Assembly (NCBI GenBank): GCA_041659105.1
Contig: JBAZYX010000002.1
Coordinates: 1 to 64,000, forward strand
Length of the DNA: 64,000 bases
Reading direction: 5' to 3'
Source: CAIUKV01 sp041659105
Lineage (GTDB): Bacteria; Actinomycetota; Acidimicrobiia; IMCC26256; PALSA-555
This document shows, piece after piece, positions 48,880-56,604 of the stretch (its first letter is position 1; the number at the start of each line of letters is the position of its first letter). The notes below the pieces were generated by a model. That model had not been told where the DNA came from, did no database searches, and worked only from the letters and a program-made list of their open reading frames with translations. Both the position numbers and the translations under genes were made by a program.

Positions 48880-49538
48880 ACGACGTCGACGTCGCCAACA
48901 CGTTCTTCACGATCCTCACGTTGCTGGCCAACGCGGTCGTGGTGGTGGCGGTCCTGCTCGCGCTCGCCGCGCTGGTGTCGGGGTCGGCGCGCCGGTTCGC
49001 CGGTTCGGCGGTCGACGCCGTCGGCCCCTCGGCCCGGCTGCTGGCCTGGTTCGTGGCGACGGTGGCCACCCTCGGCAGCCTCTACTACTCCGAGATCGCG
49101 CACTTCGTCCCGTGTCGGCTGTGCTGGTACCAGCGGATCTGCATGTACCCGCTCGCCGCGATCCTCCTCGTCGGCCTGGTGCTGCGGGACCACCGGGCCC
49201 GGATCTACGCGGCCCCGTTCGTGGTCGTCGGGGCCCCGCTGTCGCTCTACCACTGGCTCGTGGAGCGGGGAGTGTTCACCGAGAGCAAGTCCTGCTCGGC
49301 CACGGTTCCGTGCTCGGTGCCGTGGTTCGAGGAACTCGGATACGTGACGCTGGCGTTCATGGCGATGAGCGGGTTCCTCCTGATCGGGACGCTGCTCCTC
49401 GTCGACTGGATCTCGGAGCGCCGCTCCGAGGGGGCGGCGGGGGTGGGAACCGGGAACCATTGGGGCCCCGGCGACGACCATTCGGACGGAGCCGCAGCGA
49501 ACGAGCCGGGTGTCCCGGCCGTGGAGGGCACGACGTGA
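48876..49538 (+). CDS. DsbB-family disulfide-bond oxidoreductase
   Basis: 220 aa with about five hydrophobic segments. Cys80 and Cys83 in CRLCWYQR are the quinone-side pair; Cys140 and Cys146 in SKSCSATVPCS are the DsbA-facing pair. It probably oxidises a partner thiol protein, using quinone. The partner is likely the thioredoxin-like protein coded next, as the genes overlap (GTGA); the start overlaps the CopC-CopD stop (ATGA). The last 40 residues are hydrophilic. Confidence 0.9.
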   Translation: MNDVDVANTFFTILTLLANAVVVVAVLLALAALVSGSARRFAGSAVDAVGPSARLLAWFVATVATLGSLYYSEIAHFVPCRLCWYQRICMYPLAAILLVGLVLRDHRARIYAAPFVVVGAPLSLYHWLVERGVFTESKSCSATVPCSVPWFEELGYVTLAFMAMSGFLLIGTLLLVDWISERRSEGAAGVGTGNHWGPGDDHSDGAAANEPGVPAVEGTT

Positions 49539-50275
49539 CGGCACAAGGCAAGCGCAAGCCCGGACAGCCGAGGAAGCCCGGACCGGCGGTCAAGCGCGCG
49601 GGGAACAAGTGGGTCTTCCCCGCGGTGATCGCCGGGATCGTGATCGTCGGGGTGCTCGCCGTGGTCCTCGTGGCCGCGGGCGGCGGTGACAGCACGAGCA
49701 GCAGCGGCGGTGGCGGCAAGTCGAGCACGGAGGTCGCGGCCGAGGTCAGCGTCACCGGATCCTCGCTGCCCGACTACACGGCGGCGAAGAACGATCCCGC
49801 GGTCGGCCAGTCCGCGCCGGAGCTCGGCTCCGTCGACTTCCAGGGCGCCAACGTCGAAGCCGGCGGGGCCACCGGGAAGCCCTACGCGATGATCTTCCTC
49901 GCGCACTGGTGCCCGCACTGCCAGGCCGAGGTGCCGCGGCTCGTCGATCTCGCGCAGAACGGGCAGATCAACGGTGTCGACGTGATGGGCGTGGCCACGG
50001 GAACCTCGAAGTCGAACCCCAACTACCCGCCGAGCGCGTGGCTCGATCGCGAGCGCTGGCCGTTCGGCGTGATGGTCGACGACGCGCGCTTCACCGGGGC
50101 GAGCGCCTACGGCCTCACCGGCTACCCGTACATGGTGTTCGTCGACGCGCAGGGCAAGGTCGTGGGTCGCACCTCCGGCGAGGTCGCCCCCGAGGACCTG
50201 ACCAAGATCTTCGCCGCGCTGGCGAAGGGGGAGACGCCCACGATGCCGGGCACCGGCGCGTCGTCGAGCAACTAG
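49535..50275 (+). CDS. Membrane-anchored thioredoxin-like protein
   Basis: 246 aa. One hydrophobic segment (residues 27-48) anchors it, a Ser/Gly linker follows, then a thioredoxin fold with Cys126/Cys129 in AHWCPHCQAE and the cis-Pro loop in GYPYMVFVD. WCPHC is closer to DsbA/TlpA than to thioredoxin. Overlap with the DsbB-like gene and linkage to CopC-CopD suggest oxidation of exported proteins or thiol care for copper sites. Confidence 0.9.
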   Translation: MTAQGKRKPGQPRKPGPAVKRAGNKWVFPAVIAGIVIVGVLAVVLVAAGGGDSTSSSGGGGKSSTEVAAEVSVTGSSLPDYTAAKNDPAVGQSAPELGSVDFQGANVEAGGATGKPYAMIFLAHWCPHCQAEVPRLVDLAQNGQINGVDVMGVATGTSKSNPNYPPSAWLDRERWPFGVMVDDARFTGASAYGLTGYPYMVFVDAQGKVVGRTSGEVAPEDLTKIFAALAKGETPTMPGTGASSSN

Positions 50276-50297
50276 CGGGGACTCCGCGCGACGCGCG

Positions 50298-50750
50298 TCA
50301 GCCGCAGTTGCGGCAGAGCCCGACGAGGTCGATGCGGTGGCCGGTGGTGCGGAACCCGCTCGCGCGCTCGACCTCCTCGATCGCACGGTGCACGGCGCGC
50401 TCGATCCCGGCCGACGCGGGAGCGTCTTCCACCACTCCGCAGCTGGAGCAGATGAGGTGGTGGTGATGGTCGCCGGTGAGGTCCTCGGCGAGCTCGAACC
50501 GCGCGAACTCGGCGTTCGTCACGATGCGGTGGACCACGCCGGCCTGCTCGAGGATCACGAGGTTCCGGTACACGGAGCTCTGCGCGAGATCGGTGTGTGC
50601 CTCGAGGATCTCGGGGATCGTCAGGGGGCGTCCCGCGGCCGCGAGCACGTCGACGAGCGCGTCGCGGGTGGGCGTGCGCCGCTGCCCGGCGTGGTCCAGT
50701 CGGTTGGCGACGGCGTCGTGGAGCGAGGACACCTCGGCGGGCGCGGCCAT
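50298..50750 (-). CDS. Fur-family metalloregulator
   Basis: 150 aa. Winged HTH with the recognition segment AQSSVYRNLVILEQAGVVHR, hinge with HHHHLICSSCG (His 95-98, C101, C104), and C146/C149 in LCRNCG for the structural zinc. Zur is the best guess because a palindrome fitting a Fur-family site overlaps the znuC promoter 5 kb away, but iron or peroxide control cannot be excluded. ATG 50750 lies 7 bases after TAGACT. Confidence 0.9.
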   Translation of the reverse strand: MAAPAEVSSLHDAVANRLDHAGQRRTPTRDALVDVLAAAGRPLTIPEILEAHTDLAQSSVYRNLVILEQAGVVHRIVTNAEFARFELAEDLTGDHHHHLICSSCGVVEDAPASAGIERAVHRAIEEVERASGFRTTGHRIDLVGLCRNCG

Positions 50751-50757
50751 GACGGGG

Positions 50758-50763
50758 AGTCTA
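50758..50763 (-). promoter_or_regulatory. Leaderless-type -10 element for the Fur-family gene
   Basis: TAGACT on the minus strand, 7 bases before ATG 50750. Confidence 0.55.
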
Positions 50764-50815
50764 CGAGCGCGTCGCCACCCCTCCCTCGGCGGTTCGCGGC
50801 CGGGTCGTGAGCGGG

Positions 50816-50821
50816 TACGGT
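50816..50821 (+). promoter_or_regulatory. Leaderless-type -10 element for the 50828 gene
   Basis: TACGGT, 6 bases before GTG 50828. Confidence 0.5.
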
Positions 50822-50827
50822 CCGCGG

Positions 50828-51499
50828 GTGGACGTCACGGCGCGCTTCTCGGAACTGGTCCGGGGCCCGGAGTCCACGATCGCGCTCGACGAAGCCGCGC
50901 TGCTGATCGCCGCGCACGATCACGCGGTCGACGTTGCCGCCGAGCTGCGGGCCCTCGACGCGCTCGCGGCATCGATCCCCGCCGCCGACGTGGCGACCCT
51001 CGCGCACGCGCTGTTCGTCGAGCGCGGGTTCGCGGGCGACACGATCGACTACGGCGACCCGCGCAACTCCTACCTCGACGAGGTGCTGCGCCGCCGCCTC
51101 GGCCTGCCGATCGCGCTCAGCGTGCTGATGATCGAGATCGGCCGGCGCCGCGGGATCGCACTTGTGGGCGTGGGGATGCCGGGGCACTTCCTCGTGGGTT
51201 CGGACGACGGCTTCGTCGACCCCTTCCACGGCGGCACGGTGCTCGATGCCGCCGGCGCGCGGCGCCTCTTCGACCAGACGCATCCAGGCGCTCCGTTCTT
51301 CGACCACTACCTCGACCCCGTCGGGGCGCGGGCCGTGCTGTCCCGCATGCTCGCCAACCTCGTCAACACGTTCCTCGGTCGCACGCCGATGCAGGCCCGG
51401 TGGGCGCTGCAGCTGCGGCTCGAGATCCCCGGCCTCCCCGAGGTGGAGCGCCGCCAGGGCGAGGAGGCGCTGCGGCGGCTCCAGGCCCGGTTGAACTGA
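50828..51499 (+). CDS. SirB1-family transglutaminase-like protein
   Basis: 223 aa. YGDPRNSYLDEVLRRRLGLPIALSVLMIEIGRR and GVGMPGHFLVG are the SirB1 core (short parts NSYLDEVLRRRLGLPIALSV and GMPGHFLVG). The Cys of true transglutaminases is replaced by Ser at IALSVL, so peptidase activity is doubtful; the family function is unknown. GTG 50828 is leaderless-type. Followed 17 bases later by a Lon N-domain gene. Confidence 0.85.
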   Translation: MDVTARFSELVRGPESTIALDEAALLIAAHDHAVDVAAELRALDALAASIPAADVATLAHALFVERGFAGDTIDYGDPRNSYLDEVLRRRLGLPIALSVLMIEIGRRRGIALVGVGMPGHFLVGSDDGFVDPFHGGTVLDAAGARRLFDQTHPGAPFFDHYLDPVGARAVLSRMLANLVNTFLGRTPMQARWALQLRLEIPGLPEVERRQGEEALRRLQARLN

Positions 51500-51516
51500 C
51501 GGATCGAGGAGGACCC

Positions 51517-52143
51517 GTGGCCGACGACGCGTTCGCGCTCCCGATGTTCCCGTTGGGCTCGGTGCTGTTCCCGCACGCGGTGCTGCCCCTGCACGTGTTC
51601 GAGCCGCGGTACCGCGCGCTGGTTGCCGACTGCCTCGCGGGGGACGCCCGCTTCGGCGTGGTCCTCATCGAACGCGGGCACGAGGTGGGCGGTGGCGACA
51701 CGCGCTTCGCCGTGGGAACCGCGGCCCAGATCGTGCAGGCCGGCGAGATGCCCGACGGGCGCTGGGCGCTCGTGACGGTCGGGACCGAACGCCTCGCGGT
51801 GCACGAGTGGCTCCCCGACGACCCGTATCCGCGCGCGCTCGTCTCGGTGCGGCCCGAGCCTGCGCCCACCCGCGACGCGTCCGCCGCGATCGACGCGACG
51901 CGCTCGGCATTGGCCCGCCTGCACGCGTTGCGCGCCGAGCTCGGGTTGCCCGCCCACACGGGCGAGGTGCTCGTCTCCGATGACGTGACCCGCGCCTCGT
52001 TCGAGGCGGCGATCCTCGCCGCCCTGGGTCCGCTCGATGCGCAGGTCCTCCTCGACCTCGACGACCCCGTCGACCGGCTGGAGCGCACGGCCGAGCTGCT
52101 GGCCAGCGAGATCGAAGTGCTCCGGTTCCGCCTGTCGGGCTGA
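51517..52143 (+). CDS. Lon N-terminal (LON substrate-binding) domain protein
   Basis: 208 aa consisting only of the Lon N-domain: LPMFPLGSVLFPHAVLPLHVFEPRYRALV (core FPLGSVLFPHAVLPLHVFEP) and FGVVLIERGHEVGGGD with FAVGTAAQIVQ. There is no AAA or Ser protease part, so it cannot degrade by itself; stand-alone forms are common in actinobacteria. GTG 51517 has GAGGAGG 5 bases upstream. Cotranscribed with the SirB1-like gene. Confidence 0.9.
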   Translation: MADDAFALPMFPLGSVLFPHAVLPLHVFEPRYRALVADCLAGDARFGVVLIERGHEVGGGDTRFAVGTAAQIVQAGEMPDGRWALVTVGTERLAVHEWLPDDPYPRALVSVRPEPAPTRDASAAIDATRSALARLHALRAELGLPAHTGEVLVSDDVTRASFEAAILAALGPLDAQVLLDLDDPVDRLERTAELLASEIEVLRFRLSG

Positions 52144-52158
52144 GCGGGCCGCGCCGCG

Positions 52159-52164
52159 TACATT
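52159..52164 (+). promoter_or_regulatory. Leaderless-type -10 element for the 52172 gene
   Basis: TACATT, 7 bases before GTG 52172. Confidence 0.5.
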
Positions 52165-52171
52165 CGGCGCG

Positions 52172-52336
52172 GTGCACACCCACCCGAATCCCCCCGCCGA
52201 CGGTGACGCCGTGCGCGCACCGTCCACCGAAGCGCTGGCCCGGCTCGAGGAGGAGCTTGCCGAGCTCGAGGCCGAGCTCGCCGCACTCGAAGCCGACGAC
52301 GGTTCGGGCGCCGCACCCGGCGGGAGCAGCGCCTGA
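52172..52336 (+). CDS. Small acidic coiled-coil protein
   Basis: 54 aa. ALARLEEELAELEAELAAL (residues 22-40) is a perfect heptad coiled coil, flanked by disordered proline- and glycine-rich ends. No family recognised. Support comes from the leaderless-type promoter, the strict heptads and the overlap of its TGA with the MoaD-like reading frame. It may regulate or scaffold a partner. Confidence 0.55.
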   Translation: MHTHPNPPADGDAVRAPSTEALARLEEELAELEAELAALEADDGSGAAPGGSSA

Positions 52337-52581
52337 GCGCGGTTCGGGTCCGCTTGTTCGCGTCGGCGCGGGAGGCCGCCGGCCGGAGCACCGACGAGGT
52401 CGACGCGCGCACCGTGGGTGAGGCGCTGGCCGCGCTCGCCGAGCGCTACGGACCCGCGTTCGGCGACGTGCTGGCCACGGCACGGGTCTGGGTCAACGGT
52501 GACGAGCCCGCGGCGGGCGCCGATTCGCCGCTCCACGACGGCGACGAGCTCGCCGTCCTCCCGCCCGTCAGCGGCGGCTGA
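52333..52581 (+). CDS. MoaD/ThiS-family sulfur carrier
   Basis: 82 aa, ending in the Gly-Gly tail (PPVSGG) that is adenylylated and thiocarboxylated. AVRVRLFASAREAAG is the first strand and turn of MoaD. To include that strand translation must begin at CTG 52333, which overlaps the upstream stop (CTGA). TTG 52354 is the first usual start and would remove the strand. Role in molybdopterin or another sulfur transfer; no other moa genes are nearby. Confidence 0.75.
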   Translation: MSAVRVRLFASAREAAGRSTDEVDARTVGEALAALAERYGPAFGDVLATARVWVNGDEPAAGADSPLHDGDELAVLPPVSGG

Positions 52582-52620
52582 CCGGGCCGCCCGATCGTTG
52601 CGACCGCGGGACCCGGCCGC

Positions 52621-52626
52621 TACCGT
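52621..52626 (+). promoter_or_regulatory. -10 element for the second M23 peptidase gene
   Basis: TACCGT, 10 bases before GTG 52637, giving a leader of only about 3 bases. The GTG at 52625 overlaps the box. Confidence 0.4.
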
Positions 52627-52636
52627 GCCCGGGATC

Positions 52637-53737
52637 GTGCGCCGGAACCCGTTCCCCGCCGTTCCCCGTCCCGCCGTCACCCGTCTCGGGGCCCTCGTGG
52701 TCCTCGGTGTCCTGATCGGCGGCTTCGCCGCGCCCGCCGGTGCGGCGCCCGCGCCGGTCCCGGCGACCACCGCGGCGCCCGGGTCGGTGGCCGAGCTCGA
52801 GCAGAAGCTGCGCGACGCGCAGTCGGCGTCCGACGCCGCCGCCGGCCGGTTCCAGCAGGCGACGGCGAAGCACGAGCTCCTCGTCGACCAGATCGACGCC
52901 GTGGAGCAGCGCATCGCGACGGGACGGGCGGTCGCGTCGGAGCTGCGCGTCGTCGCCGAGCGGCGGGCGGTCACCGCGTACAAGACGCGCGAGATCCCGT
53001 CCGACACCGGCGCCGGGGTGCTGTTCGGCAGCGGTGACGTCATGAAGGAGCTCCGGCGCACCACCTTCCTCGCGCACGCGAACGCGAAGGACGATGCCGC
53101 GATCGACCAGCTCCGTGTCCTCGACGAGGACCTCGGCATCCAGAAGGCCGACCTCCAGGACAAGCGCGAGCAGGCAGACGAGCTCCTCGCGCAGCTGGAG
53201 TCGGAGAGGAGCGCGCTCGCGGCCTCGCTCGCCGACGCGCAGCACGCCTACGACGAGCTCGTCAACCGCCTCGCGCGTGAGGCGGCGTCGCGCGCCGCGG
53301 CCGAGCGCGCCGCGCAGCAGGCGGTCCAATCCACCCGCAAGACCGTGTCCGGCACGCCGGTGGCGGGCTTCCTGTGCCCGGTGCACGGATCGTTCACCAA
53401 CGACTACGGCGACCCCCGGTCGGGCGGCCGCGCCCACGCCGGGATCGACATCTTCGCCGGCACCGGCACGCCGGTTGCCGCCGTGAAGGCGGGCTCGCTC
53501 ACGCTCCAGTCCGGCGGTCTCGGGGGCAACGAGGCGTACCTCAACGCCACCGACGGCAACACCTACTACTACGCCCACTTCTCGTCCTACGCGGGCGGGC
53601 CGCGCCAGGTGTCCCAGGGCGAGGTGATCGGCTACGTGGGCATGACCGGCGACGCGACCGCGCCGCACCTGCACTTCGAGATCCGAACCCCGGGCGGGAC
53701 GATCAACCCGTACCCGACGCTCGCGGCCAGCTGCTGA
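52637..53737 (+). CDS. Exported M23 peptidase with coiled coil
   Basis: 366 aa, same design as the protein at 43089. Signal segment LGALVVLGVLIGGFAAPAGA (near residues 16-35), coiled coil to about residue 235, then M23 domain with HAGIDIF and HLHFEIR, all ligands intact. Peptidoglycan hydrolase or hydrolase activator. Both copies share CPxxG start and NPYPT near the end, so they are paralogues. GTG 52637 chosen over 52625, which overlaps the promoter. Confidence 0.88.
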   Translation: MRRNPFPAVPRPAVTRLGALVVLGVLIGGFAAPAGAAPAPVPATTAAPGSVAELEQKLRDAQSASDAAAGRFQQATAKHELLVDQIDAVEQRIATGRAVASELRVVAERRAVTAYKTREIPSDTGAGVLFGSGDVMKELRRTTFLAHANAKDDAAIDQLRVLDEDLGIQKADLQDKREQADELLAQLESERSALAASLADAQHAYDELVNRLAREAASRAAAERAAQQAVQSTRKTVSGTPVAGFLCPVHGSFTNDYGDPRSGGRAHAGIDIFAGTGTPVAAVKAGSLTLQSGGLGGNEAYLNATDGNTYYYAHFSSYAGGPRQVSQGEVIGYVGMTGDATAPHLHFEIRTPGGTINPYPTLAASC

Positions 53738-53746
53738 GCGCGCTGG

Positions 53747-53752
53747 TAGCCT
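53747..53752 (+). promoter_or_regulatory. Leaderless-type -10 element for the RsiG-like gene
   Basis: TAGCCT, 7 bases before GTG 53760. Confidence 0.55.
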
Positions 53753-53759
53753 CGCCGTC

Positions 53760-54269
53760 GTGACCGAGGTCCGTCGGCGTATCGACGTCGTTCTCGCTCC
53801 CGACTACCTCGAAGGCCTGGAGTCGCTGCCGCTCGACGACGTGCGCGCCCTGCACGAGGAGTGCATGGAGCTCGAGACCGAGGTCTCGTACGTCCGCCGC
53901 CTCGCGCAGGCCCGGATGGAGATCCTCGGGGCCGAGCAGGAGCGCCGGGTCACCGGCGGCAGCGTGGCCGACCTCATCGCGGCGCTGCCCAAGATCCTCG
54001 CCGACCAGGGCCCGCGTCCGGACCCCGCGTCGAGCCGGCTCACCCGCCACCTGGCCCCGGCCCCGGCGATCCAGTGGACCCGCGGGCGTGAGCCGCTGAT
54101 CGTCGACGACACCCTCGCCAACCTCCCCAGCCTCAGCGACGAGACGCTGGCGTCGACGCTCACCGAGCTCCACGAGCTCGAGCGCGAGGTGTCGCAGCGC
54201 CGCCGGGCCCTCCACGCCGTGATCGACCGCATCGAGGCCGAGCTGGCGCGTCGCCGGGTCACGACCTGA
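53760..54269 (+). CDS. RsiG-like coiled-coil protein (c-di-GMP-type anti-sigma factor family)
   Basis: 169 aa, helical. Streptomyces RsiG holds WhiG sigma when bound to c-di-GMP, through two E(x3)S(x2)R(x3)Q(x3)D motifs in antiparallel helices. Here helix one has E39-S43-R46-Q50 with Glu54 in place of Asp, and helix two has E141-S145-R148-D156 with His152 in place of Gln. Both motifs stay nearly complete. Residues 82-110 form a flexible, proline-rich linker. No WhiG gene is in view. GTG 53760 is leaderless-type; the XRE gene follows 14 bases later. Confidence 0.8.
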   Translation: MTEVRRRIDVVLAPDYLEGLESLPLDDVRALHEECMELETEVSYVRRLAQARMEILGAEQERRVTGGSVADLIAALPKILADQGPRPDPASSRLTRHLAPAPAIQWTRGREPLIVDDTLANLPSLSDETLASTLTELHELEREVSQRRRALHAVIDRIEAELARRRVTT

Positions 54270-54283
54270 CCGGGCCCGCCGCG

Positions 54284-54682
54284 ATGGCCGACGGCGTCGA
54301 GCAACGCCTGCGAGACCTCGGTGAGTTCATCCGGAACCAGCGCGAGGGAGCCCGGCTCTCGTTGCGGGGCCTGTCGAGCCGCGCCGGCATCTCCAACCCG
54401 TACCTGAGCCAGATCGAGCGCGGGCTGCGCAAGCCCAGCGCCGAGATCCTCCAGCAGATCGCCCGCGGGCTCGCGATCTCGGCGGAGACGCTCTACGAGC
54501 GGGCCGGGATCCTCGACCGGCGCGACCCCGACGGGGTCCCCGACGTCGTGGAGGCCATCCACCGGGCCACCGACCTCGATGACCGGCAGAAGCAGGCCCT
54601 CATCGAGGTGTACCACTCGATGCGCCGTCCCCCCGAGACCGCGAGCGACCCGGCGGGCGGTGCGCCCGAGGCCGGTCGGTAG
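54284..54682 (+). CDS. XRE-family transcriptional regulator
   Basis: 132 aa. HTH of lambda-repressor type, LGEFIRNQREGARLSLRGLSSRAGISNPYLSQIERGLRKPS (core LSSRAGISNPYLSQIERG) near residues 11-55, followed by an acidic, helical segment of unknown role and a disordered tail. Probably in one operon with the RsiG-like gene. The stop TAG shares its bases with the TAGGAT box of mshA. Confidence 0.87.
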   Translation: MADGVEQRLRDLGEFIRNQREGARLSLRGLSSRAGISNPYLSQIERGLRKPSAEILQQIARGLAISAETLYERAGILDRRDPDGVPDVVEAIHRATDLDDRQKQALIEVYHSMRRPPETASDPAGGAPEAGR

Positions 54683-54685
54683 GAT
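54680..54685 (+). promoter_or_regulatory. -10 element for mshA
   Basis: TAGGAT, 10 bases before ATG 54696, for a leader of about 3 bases. It overlaps the stop of the XRE gene. Confidence 0.45.
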
Positions 54686-54695
54686 CATCCGCCGT

Positions 54696-55919
54696 ATGTC
54701 CCCCCGTCGGGTCGCAATGCTCTCCCTCCACACGTCCCCCCTGGCCCAGCCGGGCCAGGGTGACGGCGGCGGCATGAACGTCTACGTGCGGTCGCTCGCC
54801 GCGGCGCTGGCCCGTGCCGGCGTCGATTGCGACCTCCTCGCCCGCGCCGACCGCCCCGGGGTGCCGACCGTGGTGCGGCTCGAGCCGGGGGTGCGCGTCG
54901 TCCACCTCGACGCCGGCCCGCGGCGGCCCGTCCCGAAGGCCGAGCTGCTCGCCCACCACGACGAGCTGGTCGATGCGGCCGCCCGCTGGCTCGACGGCCC
55001 CGGCCGGGCCGACGTCCTCCACGCCAACTACTACGTGTCGGGCGCCGTCGCGCACACGCTCAAGCACCGCCTGGGCGTCCCGATGGTCACCACGTTCCAC
55101 ACGCTCGCCCAGGCCAAGCAGGCCGTCGGGATCCACGACGACCCCGCCGACCGCCGTGAGGTCGAAGAGGCGATCGTGCGCTGTGCCGACGGTCTGGTCG
55201 TGTCCACCGGCGAGGAACGCGACCTCCTCGTCGACCACTACGACGCCGTGGCCGAGCGCATCGAGGTGATCCCGCCGGGCGTCGACCACACGGTGTTCAC
55301 GCCCGGCGACGCCGTCCGGGTGCGACGCCACTGGCGCGTCGCCGACGACCCGGTGCTGCTCGTCGTCGGCCGCATCCAGCCGCTCAAGGGCTTCGACCTC
55401 GCGATCCGGACCCTCGCCGCGCTCGACCATCCCCGCGCCCACCTCGTGGTGGTCGGCGGCCCGAGCGGCGCCGAGGGCGAGGCCGAGCTGATCCGGCTCC
55501 GTGCGCTCGTGCGCGAGCTCGGTCTGGGCGGGCGCGTGCGCTTCGAGCCGCCGCGGGCGCACGACGCGCTCGCGGCCTATTACCGCGCGGCCGACGTCGT
55601 CCTCGTGCCGTCGCGCACCGAGTCGTTCGGCCTGGTCGCGCTCGAAGCCGCCGCGTGCGGCACTCCGGTGGTGGCCACCGCCGTGGGCGGGCTGCGCACC
55701 GTCGTGGAGCACGGCGCGAGCGGGTACATCGTCGACGAACGCGACCCTGTGGCCTTCGCCGCGCATGTCGCCGAGGTGCTGCGCGACCCCGAGCACGCGG
55801 CGGGCATGCGCGAGCGTGCGGCCGAGGGCGCGAAGCGGTTCACCTGGAGCATGGCCGCGGCCCGACTCCGCCGCCTCTACGCCGACGTGCCGGCCCGCGA
55901 GCTCGTGCGGTGCACGTAG
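54696..55919 (+). CDS. mshA: D-inositol-3-phosphate glycosyltransferase (mycothiol synthesis)
   Basis: 407-aa GT4 enzyme that joins GlcNAc to inositol phosphate, the first step of mycothiol synthesis. Seen: RVAMLSLHTSPLAQPGQGDGGGMNVYV (core SPLAQPGQGDGGGMNVYV), the substrate loop typical of MshA, VGRIQPLKGFD and the donor motif RTESFGLVALEAAACGTPVVA (core ESFGLVALEAAACGTPVVA). A YbjN gene overlaps the end, as in mycobacteria, which supports the assignment. Confidence 0.92.
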   Translation: MSPRRVAMLSLHTSPLAQPGQGDGGGMNVYVRSLAAALARAGVDCDLLARADRPGVPTVVRLEPGVRVVHLDAGPRRPVPKAELLAHHDELVDAAARWLDGPGRADVLHANYYVSGAVAHTLKHRLGVPMVTTFHTLAQAKQAVGIHDDPADRREVEEAIVRCADGLVVSTGEERDLLVDHYDAVAERIEVIPPGVDHTVFTPGDAVRVRRHWRVADDPVLLVVGRIQPLKGFDLAIRTLAALDHPRAHLVVVGGPSGAEGEAELIRLRALVRELGLGGRVRFEPPRAHDALAAYYRAADVVLVPSRTESFGLVALEAAACGTPVVATAVGGLRTVVEHGASGYIVDERDPVAFAAHVAEVLRDPEHAAGMRERAAEGAKRFTWSMAAARLRRLYADVPARELVRCT

Positions 55920-56362
55920 ACGAGCTCGACGCCCAGCTGGCGCAGGCCCACGCGCTGCTGGTCCGTCACCTCGAGGGACCGGTCGCGGCCGAGCCGTGGG
56001 TGCAGGTCGTCGAGCACGACGCGAGCATCCCCCGTTGGTACGTCCGGTTCGAGTGCGACGGCCGCGACGCCGCCACGATCTACTTCGACCTGCACCAGCG
56101 CACGCTGCGCTACGAGGTGTACTTCCTGCCCGACCCGCCCACGAACCGGCTCGAGTGCTACCGGTTCCTGCTCACCTGCAACCACTCGCTCTACGGCGCG
56201 AAGTTCTCGATCGGTCCCGACGGCGACCTGTACCTGTCGGGCCGGGTCGCCCTCGAGCACCTCGACGAGGCCGAGCTCGACCGCGTGATCGGCGTCCTCT
56301 ACGAGGCCACCGAGCGCTGGTTCCAACCGCTGCTGCGCATCGCGTACCCCGGCCGGGCCTGA
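55910..56362 (+). CDS. YbjN-domain protein
   Basis: 150 aa of the YbjN/type III secretion chaperone-like fold. Parts PRWYVRFECDGRDAATIYFDL, LECYRFLLTCNHSLYGAKFSIGPDGDLYL (short cores WYVRFECDGRD and LLTCNHSLYGAKFSI) are typical of the copy that follows mshA in actinobacteria. The function is unknown. GTG 55910 overlaps the mshA 3' end by 10 bases. Confidence 0.85.
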   Translation: MHVDELDAQLAQAHALLVRHLEGPVAAEPWVQVVEHDASIPRWYVRFECDGRDAATIYFDLHQRTLRYEVYFLPDPPTNRLECYRFLLTCNHSLYGAKFSIGPDGDLYLSGRVALEHLDEAELDRVIGVLYEATERWFQPLLRIAYPGRA

Positions 56363-56400
56363 CCTCGTCACGGCCGGGTCCGCCGGTGTCTCGCCGGCGG

Positions 56401-56424
56401 GACGTCCGTCCACCGACGGAGGTC
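56401..56424. terminator. Hairpin after the mshA-ybjN operon
   Basis: 10-base arms GACGTCCGTC/GACGGAGGTC with one mismatch and loop CACC, 38 bases after the YbjN stop. Confidence 0.55.
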
Positions 56425-56549
56425 CCGGACCGTTCGGGTGAGTCGCGGATCCCCGGTCGGTCGGGTCGGGCCCGAGGGGCCGAGGAGCGTTGCGTTCGGG
56501 GAAGTGCGCGGCGCTGCCGGAGTTCCTCGGGCCCGTCCGCGTGCCGACG

Positions 56550-56574
56550 CCGACGGATGGCGAATCTCCGTCGG
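56550..56574. repeat. Hairpin upstream of proC
   Basis: Perfect arms CCGACGGA/TCCGTCGG with a 9-base loop, about 20 bases before the proC -10 box. It could be a terminator or a regulator site. Confidence 0.4.
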
Positions 56575-56592
56575 GGCGGGAGGCACCACCGT

Positions 56593-56598
56593 TAGGCT
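56593..56598 (+). promoter_or_regulatory. Leaderless-type -10 element for proC
   Basis: TAGGCT, 6 bases before GTG 56605. Confidence 0.55.
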
Positions 56599-56604
56599 TC
56601 GCGG

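Larger units (their letters stand above)
56363..56604. other. 242-base gap between ybjN-like gene and proC
   Basis: No gene seen. It holds two hairpins (listed separately) and the proC -10 box at its end. Confidence 0.6.
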
